Shown piece by piece: positions 44,834 through 56,619 of a stretch of 64,000 bases of DNA. The position numbers and the translations under genes were made by a program. The stretch is from Nageia nagi. Taxonomy: Eukaryota > Pinophyta. Below the pieces are notes generated by a model. It was given only the letters and a program-made list of their open reading frames with translations, ran no database searches and had not been told where the DNA came from. The number at the start of each line of letters is the position of its first letter. Positions within the stretch are counted from its first letter, which is position 1. The stretch spans positions 104,966,001-105,030,000 of the forward strand of contig JBITNC010000001.1 of assembly GCA_050084985.1 (NCBI GenBank), in the 5' to 3' direction.

Positions 44834-45480
44834 TGAAGATTTTTAGGCTAGAGGAGTTAGCAACTATAGAAATGATGTTCAAATTTCAAGGAATGATAGG
44901 CTAATAAAATTAACTTATTCTAAATATAAAGTATTATATATGGCTAAAAAGGCATCAAAGAGAAATTTCTAAAAAGTAATCATAGGGACTTAATATTATA
45001 AGTAAAAATCTAATAAGTTTCTTTTGAAGTTAGTGTTGATATATGTTTTGGTACACCTAGGTTTCATCTCTAAATGAACTAAAAGCAAATACACATTTTA
45101 TTATATGAATTATCTAAGTTAATTGAACTCAAATAAACATATGTGAATAAGGGAATTCAATAGTATTTACCCAAAAAACAACCTTGAAAGCATGCAAAAC
45201 AAGATATGTTACAACCAACAAAACTCTTTATTGATCTCTGATATAAATCTCAATTTTGATTACAAATTTTTCCTTGCATGGAGGGCTTAAGTACAATAGA
45301 TGATATGGGCCTCTTGGAGGCCTTCTTTGCTATTGTCTACAAGCTCCAAGTGATGTTTTTGAAACCTACATAAGAAAGACAATAATGTTGATTACTTCTT
45401 TCTTATTAGATCCTTAGATCTTCTTTATTGAAATCAATTGCTATTATGTAAATCCTGCACATACATAAACAAACAACACA
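44834..45480 (-). repeat. 5' LTR of copia E (outer end uncertain)
   Basis: Starts TGAAGATTTTTAGGC. The first 190 bp match the fragment at 7655-7870. No clear end was found; 45480 is a guess. Confidence 0.5.
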
Positions 45481-47189
45481 TCAAAAAATACCTATTCATG
45501 ATATGAAATCAAATAAAATAAACATAAATGAATATGGATGTAATTAAAAATAGTAAATTCAATATACTCAAAACTATGGATGTAGTCTAACAATATAAGG
45601 TTGCATTCAAACTTCTCTCTCCTTTCTCCTTGGTGAGAGGTTTAATTTATAGATTTTTGAAGTGGCCAAGGTTACTATTTTGGAGACAAGGCTGAATAAA
45701 TAGCTTATCCATCCTTATCATAGGCTCTATCTACATAGGTAAGGGGGAGGATCAAGGATGAATTATCCTTGATCTATTGGTTTATTTCCCTAGGAACCCT
45801 AATTTTCCCATTTTTTCTTTTGATTTTTCTATTTGTAGGATTGTTGCTGATTGGGTATTGAACTCCAATTATTGGATCAAATCATTGATGATTGTACTAG
45901 GTCACCAGTGAATAATAGGTTTTTAGTAAACTTTATTATTTGCTTAAATTTTTATCCCCTTCTTATGTTTATCAAAAGAGGGATCATTTTTAGATGTATA
46001 AAATACCCAACATTTTATAGGTGAGGATTATTTCAAAAAACTAAGCTTATCTAAAAGGGGTGAAATCAAGTTTAGAAATTGTGTTCCCAACCTTAGGTCA
46101 AGGATTTTAATTAATTTATTCTATATGAATAAGATGAATTTGGGTGATTTAATTATGACTAAATCCATTTTTTATTCTTTTTCATTTGACACATTTTGAA
46201 AATAATAAGGGTTGTAGTGCACGATGTAACTTAGGCAATTATCATAATACTGTTGTGCTATGTTGGCTAAATAAGGACAAAGTCTTAGCCATCAAGCATA
46301 TGCCATAGCTAGCATGTGATAAAGAAGCTCCTTTGTGAATACAAATCTTTGGTCATTCTACTTTTGTCCTAGTAGGTGGGTTACTTGATGATCTTGCACA
46401 AAAGTTAATCCAACAATTTTAATCATATCCAAATCCATCCTTTTTTCTTTTAAAAGAAAGATCATTTTTTGAATTAAAAATTACTAGATTTTTAGGTCTT
46501 TTCAAAACACTTGGATTTGGATCAATTCAATAAGAGAAAAACTTGTTTTCATTTTATCTTTCACATATTTTTAGTTTTTTAGGTTTTTTTTTCAGGTTGT
46601 TGATGATCTAGTACTAGTCACTGATGATCCTTATGGATCACTGGCACCCAACCATAAATCACTAGAATTCAACTATGTGAGGGTTTAAAAAATAATATTT
46701 ATTATTATTTTCTTATTTACCTTTTAATGACTAGTCAAATCTCTTTGACTAACCTACCCCACTTTTTCAAAGTTTTACCCTATGCTTGTCATTTTCACCA
46801 CTATTGTGAACCAAGATAATACCATGAAGATGTCAGATGCCACACAAAGAGATAGGGTTTAAAAACCCTCTTTTTTATTTTTGTTTATTAATTTATTTTT
46901 ACCTTATTTTTTTTAAAAGTAGAAATCATAGAACACTTAAGAATAATTTTTAGGACTTTTTTAACCTTTTAGAATTTTAATTTTAGTACATTTTTTAGAA
47001 ATTGTAAATTTTTTTGAAACCCTTGACCATAGTCTCTAGTGAAGGCTAAGGGCTTATAGAAGATTTATGATCAATATTCAAATGCCAGTAATCCTATAAC
47101 CCTAGGACCCGATCATCAACTATTAGAATTTGGTCAATTTTTTTTTTTGTGAAGCTAAGTTATTGATTCTATTTAATAACTAGGTACTA
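45481..47189. other. Gene-free stretch upstream of the PMD ORF
   Basis: AT-rich, no coding signal. Diverged copies of a word set (TGATGAT, ACTAGTCACTGATGATCC, GATCACTGGCACC) occur at about 45880-45910, 46590-46660 and 47080-47130, suggesting LTR or leader debris. No RNA gene seen. Confidence 0.4.
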
Positions 47190-49140
47190 GAGATTTTCGA
47201 ACCTTGAGGGAGATACCTTTGTATACTTTAGGATGGCCATGTTTTATTAACTACCAAGTATCAAGCCTTTATTCATGTAGTTGGATTTGGAGCTGGGCCC
47301 TACATGGAATGTATTCAATGGGATTATCCGATATTGGTAGCCCTATTAGAGAGATGGGATTCCTTGACTAGTACCTTCCATCTTTGTACAGGGGAGATGC
47401 TTGTTACGGTGGAGGAAATTCATCATTTATATCATTTACCTATTCTAGATCAATAGATTTAGCATGAATTAGATCAAGATTTAGTGCATCCTAGCATTGT
47501 AGCAATTTATAGCGTAGGTGTAGTTGAGGGAGTTATGGGTGAGATATTTTCTAGGGGTCTTCCATTCTTTAGGTATTGGAAGAATGATCAGTAGGGTTTC
47601 CTTAGAACCTCTTATTTCATGGGTATTATCTAGTGTTATGCTCTCTTAGATACTAGTAATGAGAGATTTCCTTGGTCTTTATTACACATAATGGCCAATA
47701 TGCTTTAGCAGGGGATAATATATGCTTAGTATCCCACATTGTTAGTCCAAATCTATTAGGAGTTATTCTTCTATTCTTTAGGCCATAAAGCCTCATTATT
47801 AGTTGCCATTACTCTTTAGGTGTGGGCCTATGACCATATACATATGCTCATCCTTTGGGGTTTCCAGTGCCTATTTTTAATACCCACATGGCTTATCCTA
47901 CCAGCATCATGCATTGGTAAGAGGAATTTTACACTCACCCTTCAGATGGCATTTACCGAGATATCACCTATTATCAAAGGATGATCACTCACCTCATTAT
48001 AGATCAAGTGGGGTTTTGATCCTACTATGGTTACCTATTTTAGTATGAGCTAGTAGTATAATTGAAGGGCATTAGGTAGGCTCAAGTTTGCAATAATTGA
48101 TGAACTAAGTTCTTAGAGTACTTCTACTTTGAGCATGTGCACCATTAGTTTGGTTTGGTGCAAGATGCTCCACCAACACCTCTACATTTTTTGAGAGAGG
48201 GTGAGCTACCAATTGAGGGGATTTAGCCTCTAGTTTATGTAGAGCTAGATCTTACATAAGAGAAGCCCCTAGTATGGGACACAGGTGTTGATGATGTGGG
48301 TGTGATTGAGGCTTTTGATGCTTGGTGGTAGGTGGAGCTAGAGGTTGAGGATAGTGATGTGCCAAGGTGTAAAGAATACTAATGAGTCATTGAGCCTAGG
48401 GTGGCTATCAAGGAGGTTGAGGAGTTGATGGTTGAGGAGGGGGCTATCAAGATACCTAACGAGATGATGGTGTAGGGTGAGGAGAGGAGGAGGAGGAGGA
48501 GGAGGAGGAGGAGGAGGGTAGAGCAGCAATAAGAGGAGCTTAGGGTCTTCCATCATAGGTGCCCAGTGTTGATGCTTTGTTAGGTGATGTATATGAGTTA
48601 TGGTTTTAACTTTCATAGGCCAATACTCATATGTATCATTATTAGGCTAAGAGAGATTGATATAGGAGGGAGAGGGATGAGACTCATGCTTCTTCACAAG
48701 TCAAAGAAGCTAGTACATTAACAGGGGGAGTTAGTTATCCATTAATATTTATTCAAGGTATTATTTAGTAGAGAGATTATTATTCCTCTATTGCTTAGAC
48801 ATGGTTGACCAAAGTACCTTCATATGTTCCTAGCATGCTATATCCAATTCCTCCTATCACATACATCCTTGTAGATGTCTCAATTTATCAAGCACCTAGT
48901 GGAGTTCAACAGACTACCAGTACTCATGGTAGGGTTGTTAGACCTACCATATCTCATAGTTGTAGTAGGATAGGTGGGGTTTCTCCATAGCACCTAGTGG
49001 GATCATCTAAGATTCATAAGCAAATTATACTATGAGTCCTAGAAGTTTAGTGGGCACTAATCACCCTAGATAGGGCAAAGCTGGTAGTCCTATAGATGGT
49101 GGAGAGGGAAACTCTTGAGGGTATTTTAGTGATGAGGTTA
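47190..49140 (+). pseudogene. Plant mobile domain (PMD) ORF, decayed
   Basis: On the + strand a frame reads TKYQAFIHVVGFGAG, then ALLERWDSLTSTFHLCTGE and MLVTVEEIHHLYHLPI (about 47250-47455). This is the signature start of the plant mobile domain (aminotransferase-like, MAIN-like family), found in transposons and some host genes. The frame continues to about 47900 with stops, nearly all TAG where Gln fits. A Glu/Val-rich part and an AGG microsatellite follow (48484-48513), then further protein-like sequence to about 49140. It lies antisense to gypsy F downstream of F pol, so it may be an antisense extra ORF of F or an independent fragment. Confidence 0.7.
48476..48514. repeat. (AGG)n microsatellite
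   Basis: About ten AGG units inside the PMD ORF. The proline run readable on the other strand is only its shadow. Confidence 0.9.
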
Positions 49141-49891
49141 CTTATTTTTATATTTTGTGTTAGACTTATGGGTTTTATCAGACTATGTTATTTATTTTTT
49201 GAGATCATGGAGGGCATGATCATTTCATATGTTTAAACATGGTATTCGTAGGCCTATTTTGTTTTAATGACCTTATCTATTTTTGGATCATGTTAGTCAT
49301 GATTGATGGTTAGTTTTCTAGATGTGATGGATAGCTTATGTGATTAACATTTGGTTATATATTTTTAATGCATACATGGTGATAGCTTAAACTTTTATAT
49401 GAATGTTTTAGTATCATGTTAATGTATGTTTATATTTTTTACATCTTTAAATTTCTGTGTTAAAATGGAAATGTATGAAATTTCATTTTCTATGTTTTTA
49501 TTTAGTTTTGATTCCTTATTTATGATATGTTGTATAAATACAGAGTGATATTTATGTTTATATAGGACTAATATATTTTTAGGATAGGATTTGATTTGTA
49601 GGAGAATAGAATCAGATGCATCATTTTCCATTTTCTTGGTCTACTCTTATACATGGTTTAAACATAGAATACTGGTATAAATATATGTGATATCATGAAT
49701 AATGTGAATGTATAGATGTAAAATATACAAGATTTACAAAATAATTATGGATGTAAAATTGATACACTTAGATGTATATGGTCAAATGATATATGAATGT
49801 AAAATGTATGAAACTTAAATGACCTAAGGTTTTTATGAATGACATAATAACTGAGACATCAATCTTAATGCTTTGACAACTCATCAAGCTT

Positions 49892-49921
49892 TATAATAAT
49901 AATAATAATAATAATAATAAT
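49892..49921. repeat. (TAA)n microsatellite
   Basis: Ten perfect trinucleotide units. Confidence 0.95.
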
Positions 49922-50625
49922 TATGGTATGGAATGAATGAACGTATAAATAAATAAGGATAATGATTAACACCCTTAATTCCTATTTTCATTAATTAATC
50001 TTCTGCTTTGGTCTCATCTATGAGGGATGATATAAAACAAGATCATAATATACTTAAGTTTATGATAAAATCATGTGTGTGCAATGATGTTTATTTCCTT
50101 CTCTTAACATTCAAAAAATAAATACTTCAAGATCATAAATTATGAGATATGATTTTTCTTTTTGTAAGGTATGCTTCACTACTAAAAAGCATCCATAGCC
50201 CTAGTGAAGGTTAAACCTTTTATCCTATTACAACATTGCTTTATTGATAGCCAAGCATCCAAAGCCTTGATAGAGGATACTGCTATGGCCCAAGAATTCT
50301 TCATCTTTATTTATTTCTTTCTCTTTTTTTTAGAAGGTCTTTTCTATTTTCTTTTTTTCTATCCTAGCTCTTGGGTTCAAGATGAAACAAAAAGTAAGAA
50401 AACCATACTCACATTTATACTCAAGAAATACTCAATTCTTGATTGTTTTGAAATTTTAATGTGAGAAGTGTAGGAGTCTATTAGTTCACCACCATATATC
50501 TTAGTTATGTATTTTTATGATCCTAAGTTTTTGAAATCTTGACATAGGATCTTTTAATTAAAACCAAGCATGAATGGAGTATTCATTGCTTACTTCTTTA
50601 TTTCTTCTTTATTTGTAAATACAGC

Positions 50626-50642
50626 TATATATATATATATAT
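50626..50642. repeat. (TA)n microsatellite
   Basis: About eight TA units. Confidence 0.9.
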
Positions 50643-50989
50643 GAGTACCATATGGATTTGTGTATGATGTGTGGATACATATAGCTTGATTAGTTGTCTC
50701 CCTCATAATGATTGATATATAATAATTATGATATTTAGGGTGAAGGACTAAACATTTATGAATAGAGTGGAATGATATGATCATAAGCGTAGTGCACCAG
50801 TAGCCAAGATGCTTTAAGAGTATATCTTTTGAGTATATATACATATGTGTACATATATACATTTTGCTTTAATTTTTATGGTTTTTATATTTTTTTTTAT
50901 GATTTTTTTTAAAATATTTATTAAATGAATATAAGTATATATCAAATCATCATGAGTGAAAGAATGCAAATGAAAATGGGTGCGAATGG

Positions 50990-53250
50990 TATGATTAATG
51001 ACCTACTATGTAGAACCATGGGTGATAGACATCAAAAATATGAAATCCCAATACCAAAGGTTTATAGATAATACATAGGCTATGGTGACATCATCAAAAA
51101 GATCTTCTTTAGGATGCAAAAGATGTGGCCCACAAAAATTAATAAATATAACTACTAATGGCATAACAAAAGCATTAATCATAATCCTCCATATAAAATT
51201 AGGTTTGGAAAATATGCAAATAAGATTTTGGAGGAACTCTTCATTAGGTATATTATAGATTATACAAGTTCCCCAATAAGGTTGGTGGTCAATAAACATC
51301 TCTATCTAGTGAGAGTCTCTGAGGCCATCATAGGCTTGATTAAACTTTTCTAGAGTAGTGGTTAAGGCTACCATGGATAAAATATGATGTTGTATACTCT
51401 TAGGAAATTGATGAAAATGATCCTAATCTAACTCTAGATTTTGGATAGGGTATCCTAAAGGGCCACTAGAAAATGTATAGGGTGATCAGGAAATGCAAAA
51501 GGGTGTTAATTTCCATGGGATAGGAGAATCATAATGCAAATACCCCTCATACTATTTGGTGGGAGGACTAATGTAATGTAGATGACTCATGATGCTAAAT
51601 GTATAAAAACCAACCACTTGTAATGTCATATGCAAATGTTTTTAAATTTTTTGTAAGAGTTGTTTTAAGGAAAAAAATATGTACACACAAATTTATTTAT
51701 ACAAGAAAATATTTAACAATTTTTTGAATTATTTACATATGTTTTTATTGTTTATAGTTTTTATTCTTTTGGAAAAAAAACTTTTTACAACTCCCCAATG
51801 AAAATGGTTCTCTTGGTTTTTATAGATAACCCAACCTTTATAATCTAAGAAGTAAAAGTATGGAGGTTGAACCAAAAAATGAGTAGGTTTTTGCCCTAGA
51901 ATGGATGGTTGATAATGAACCAAATACAAAATAAGTGGTAATATTGGTGGATGATGCTTGAACTTCTTAATGATGCATTTTATCCTGGCTAATGATGTTG
52001 AGGCCTCATCATTCTCAATAAGTGGAAAGTGGGATAGAACCCCTTAGGAATATGGAGATTAAGAGGGAATTAATGATGTAAGGGGGATAGTGCTTTTTAT
52101 GAGATACTGGACATACTCATTTTTTGCAAATTTAATCATGAACTCATTTCTTCTTTGGTTAAGGCATTCAAAGGTATTTTGAAATCTTGGTTTTACATTG
52201 GTTGGATTATTTACACAATAATTTTTATTGAATAATAAACTATAATCATATATGATTTTATTATGCAAAATTGAATAGGTATTATAATCCAGTACTAAGT
52301 CATTAATAACCTCAATTATGGAGAGTGATCTCCCATAACACTAAAGAGTCATATGATCAACATAATTTTACAAAATTCTAGGTCTCCCATAAGGCCAATG
52401 CAATCAAAATAGATGGATCTAATTTTTTAGGGAGTCAATTTTTATCCACATGTCCTTTGATTCTAACTCAATAGTTTCATTAAGGTTATTGATTTATAAA
52501 TCCCATGCATTAGTTCCTTGCTAATTATAAAAACTCATGGTTATAGCTTCTTGAATTTCTTTTGGTAAAGCGAAGAAATAGGCTATCTTAGCATAAGGAA
52601 ATTTTCTCAAAGCTTGCATGAAGAGATCTTTTGGGTATCTATCAACAATCATGACTTATGGGATTAAATTGTAATTGTGTTTTTTCATTATCTTCTAGTA
52701 TTATTGGCATTAAAGCTCTTATTTTACTATTACATGGAGGAGGATTATGGAACCTTTAATTAATTTAGGAGACTTGTTGGTCAATTTTTTGCTCACATAT
52801 AATTGATCACTAAGGCTTACAGATAAACACTATGAAAAAATCATAGACTATTTTATGATGACACAAGTCTCTTATCATTTGGTCTACCCATATAAATAGA
52901 AAATCCTCATTTGGCCAAGTATTAATTATTCTATTTTTGGATCGAATAGTTGAAAAAATAATCAATTATGATCCTAAGGGTTGACGTAGGCCAATATCGA
53001 CATAACAAGTTTATCATGTAGACTTGGGTAAAATAATGTGCATGACTTAGGTGATACATGGCTTTATCTACATAAATATCCAAGTTATCTCCTTGAACAC
53101 TTATCTCCCATCTTTGATATCTTTTTGGAGATTAGTTTAAGGCTAAGATTCTTTGTAGATCAATAGGTAGATGGAGGAAATTGATATTTCTAGGAGAAGT
53201 ATCTAGAAATAATTATTTGATAGCCCTATCTTCCAAATATCTTTATTTCT
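50990..53250 (-). pseudogene. Region downstream of F integrase, protein-like, unrecognised
   Basis: Protein-like stretches lie on the - strand: NVKPRFQNTFECLNQRRNEF (52059-52268), PSILGQKPTHFLVQPPYFYF (51729-51929), HPFAFPDHPIHFLVAL (about 51460-51510) and a 97-codon stretch at 51006-51299. They are separated by stops that are often TAG. The position, between integrase and the presumed 3' LTR, is that of an extra ORF. No domain recognised. Confidence 0.4.
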
Positions 53251-53399
53251 TAAACCAAGATATTTGTTGAATGCCTCTTTAATCAGCAATCAAGTGGATG
53301 ATTTTGCTCTTTTTTGATGCTATTTTCTCTTTCAAACACATTAAATATGTATAAGTTTCAAGAAAAGCACTCTTGTTATTTTTAAACTAAAAGACTTAT

Positions 53400-54690
53400 T
53401 TACACTATATATAATTTTCAATTAAAAAAGTTTATTAACTATACAAAGGATGAAGGTTCATGATATTTTTAGGTTCATGCTCTTTGTTACCTTTCATATC
53501 AATTAAATGATAACCTATAGATCAAAATTTTCTTTTAATCATGTAGGGACCTAACCAATTAGAAGCAAACTTGTCATGAAGTTGTCATTCCATTCAAGAA
53601 CTTTGCTTGTTTTCTTTTAAAACCAATTTTCCTATATTAAATTCACAAATTTTTACCTTTTTATCAAAAGCTCTTTTAATACAATTTTGATAAGTATGTA
53701 AATGTTCTAAAGCATTAACCCTTCTTTCATCTAGAATAAATAATTGATCTACTTGTTTGATGAACTATTTCATCTATGATATAATCTTGTAAGGCAATTC
53801 AAAGAAAAGGAATTTCCATTTCCAAGGGTAATGCTACTTTTGGCCCATAATCTAAAGAAAATGGGGTTGCCCTAGTAAGAGTTTGAATACTAGTTTGATA
53901 AGTGCATAATGCATGCCAATCTTGATGAAAATCATCAACAATATAAAATAAAATTCTATGAATGGTTTTGTTTGTAAATTTAGCTTGACGATTTCCTTGA
54001 GGATAGTAAGGGTTGAGAAGCTTAATCGGATATGATATCCTTTACATAAAGCTTGAACTTCCTTATTTTGAAGTTTTTCCCATTATCAATGATAATTTGA
54101 GTCAAGATTACAAAATTATATATAATATGATTTTGTATAAATTCTTCTATCTTTGGCCTTTTTGTTGAGACCATGGGTATGGATTCTACCCATTTTATAA
54201 AATATTATGTAGCAGTTATAATAAACTTATGATCTCCTAAAGAAATAGGGGATATTTGACCTATTAAATCTAATGCCCATTGGAGAATGGCCACAATGAT
54301 TGCATGGTTTGTAATGTTTATGAAGGTTGATTAAAAAGGTTGGCATGTTGTTGACATTTAACATACTTTCTAACATATTCCATACAGTCACATTCCATAG
54401 TGGGCTAGTAATATCCCATACACATTAATTGTTTTATAATTATAGAGCCACTAAAATGTCCTCCACAAATTCTATCATGTGCATATGAAATAGTAATTTG
54501 TGAATCAACCCATTCTAAACATATGATAAATATCCCATAAAAACCCCTATGGTATAGGAAATCTCCTATCAATGAAAAGTGAAAAGCTTTTATCTTGAAT
54601 GCTTTCCTAGATGATTTGGTTAGGTATTTAGGTAATACCTCATATTTTTAAAATTTAAACAATTATGTATGCCACAAATTTTTATCTTCC
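53400..54690 (-). pseudogene. gypsy F integrase, decayed
   Basis: The - strand begins next to D2 with a MEDKNLWHT-type segment and FHFSLIGDFLYHRGF (the end of the RNase H linker). The zinc finger follows: AHDRICGGHF, then MGYYWPTMECDCMEYV and KCQQHANL (about 54330-54490), an HHCC arrangement. After that come core remains including TQIIIDNGKNF (about 54080-54115), with the second catalytic Asp. The C-terminal part extends to about 53400. Many stops are TAG. This form of integrase differs from D1/D2. Confidence 0.75.
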
Positions 54691-54698
54691 ATTGTAAT

Positions 54699-56588
54699 TA
54701 TTGATCAGTATAGTGTAACCTCAAAGGGTTTGGTCTAGTTGAGTTCTCCACTATCTATAATGGTAGGTTCCTTGAGAGAGCAAAAGGTGGTGGGGATAAG
54801 CTCATGTTGGTTTTTTGCTCAATGTTTGGACTATAGGATAGTTTCTATCTATTGTGAAGGTTTAAAGTAATATAAAAGAGATAAAAAGGTAAAGAGTTAG
54901 AAGGAAAATATAAGCAAATTGAAGTAAAACTTAAAACAAGAAATGTACAACCTAGGCATTGTAGCATAGGCAATAATCCATAGCTAGGATCAAGAATAGG
55001 AAGCTATCTTACCCCTAGGGTCTCATAATCACAATACATAGCCATAGTTTTAAGAAAACATCTCATACATAACATTCACAAAAGTAATAAATAGCCACTT
55101 GTTGCAAGAGGGAAAAGCATTATCTATTTTTATTATCATATATGAAAGTATCTTACAAATCTGGGCAAATTTGCTAAAATATTTGACATTTTTAATTTCT
55201 AACAATTTACCATTTATACATTTTTCTCCCTAGTTGGGTGGTTGTATCTCATTAATATACATAATTACCCATCTTGAATGAAGCAATTGAAGTAAAATTA
55301 TTAACAACAAATACTACAACTATGTTAGATTACACAATGGATAAGTACCAACAACATGACTATCTAGGAATTTGTAATTTCTAAACAATCATGTCCATAG
55401 AGTTGTATTTATTTTAACATGTCATTAAATGATCCTTCTTTGACCTTATAATTGATTGAATATGACATTGTAGCTAATTTACTAAGTACTTATTTGCAAC
55501 TTAATAGGTACATTCTAGTATTATGCTTTGTTGGTAGCTATCTACTTCTCTATAACTATTGATGATCCATACTATGGATATGAATGAATAGAGTAATGGG
55601 ATTTTTTTATCAATATATCAACTTAGTTTAAGAATAAATTACCATTTTTATGTGGAAATGAGTTGGATTCAACATATTAATAGGGCCCTAAGGGTCAAAC
55701 ACTTAAGATCAAGTGGACCTAGGTGTTACTTCTTACCCATTACTCTTACCTCAATCTAACAAGTTCTATTTATTTTCTTTAGGCTTTATTGATGATCTAG
55801 CTCTTCCAGGACCTACTAATTTTAGCTAAAAATTATGACATCATCATTCAAAATTGATAATCTTTATTTGATATCTTCATGAATCATCACCTATCATTAC
55901 TTATTTTGGGATTTGCTAATATTAGCCATAAATTATGATGTCATTGCTCAAAATCAATAGGCTTTATTTGATATATTTATGAATAATCATATGTCATTAC
56001 TTATTCTAGGATACAATAATTTTATCCATAAATTATGATGTCATCACTCAAAATTGACAAGCTCTATTTGATATCTTGTACTTGTATTTATAATAAATCT
56101 TGAACACTTTGTATTTACACAACTCCTAGATACTTTGTATTTGTACAACTCCTAGACACTTTGTATTTATACAAATATTGGATACTTTGTTTTTTACATA
56201 ACTCCTAGACACTTTGTATTTACACAAATCTCAAACACTTTGTATTTAAACAACTCCCAAACACTTTGTATTTACATAACTCCTAGACACTTTGTATTTA
56301 CACAACTCCTAGACACTTTATATTTACACAACTCCCAAACATTTTGATAGAAAATTTACAAGGCAAAATATCTAAGACAAAGAATTGCACATACAAAAGC
56401 TATATTATATACATAATAGCTAGCTATTAATAACACATGGAACTCTTTAGATTAAGGGCTTATAGAAGATTTAGATTTCATGTTAAAGGGAATAAAATTT
56501 GGAATAGAAAGAATTTGTGAAAAGAATGAAATAATAAAAGAATAATAATGTATTACCCCAACTCGGAGTGCAATTATGAAGGATTACA
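54699..56588 (-). repeat. 3' LTR of D2
   Basis: 1890 bp, TATTGATCAG to GGATTACA. TGACATCA at 55836-55843 and TGATGTCA at 55936-55943 and 56036-56043, each within a repeating unit of about 100 bp. A 26-bp array spans 56080-56345. Confidence 0.85.
56080..56345. repeat. 26-bp tandem array in the D2 LTR
   Basis: About ten copies of the same 26-bp unit as in D1. Confidence 0.85.
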
Positions 56589-56619
56589 ATATTCTAGTGG
56601 CTCTTAGGGTCTTCACCTA

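Larger units (their letters stand above)
49141..50989. other. AT-rich stretch without genes
   Basis: No convincing coding sequence. Contains (TAA)n at 49892-49921 and (TA)n at 50626-50642. It might include the 3' LTR of element F, but no paired LTR is in the window to prove it. Confidence 0.4.
50990..54698 (-). mobile_element. Element F: Ty3/gypsy, 3' half, cut by D2
   Basis: Integrase and downstream sequence on the - strand. The upstream part (RT, gag, 5' LTR) is beyond D2 and outside the window. Its integrase is distinct from that of D. Confidence 0.65.

Noticed and set aside
48338-48616. Proline-rich 92-codon frame on the - strand
   Set aside because: Antisense shadow of the AGG microsatellite in the PMD ORF.
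51006-51299. Possible membrane protein of 97 codons
   Set aside because: As an independent gene it is unsupported; it is better read as part of the decayed region downstream of F integrase.
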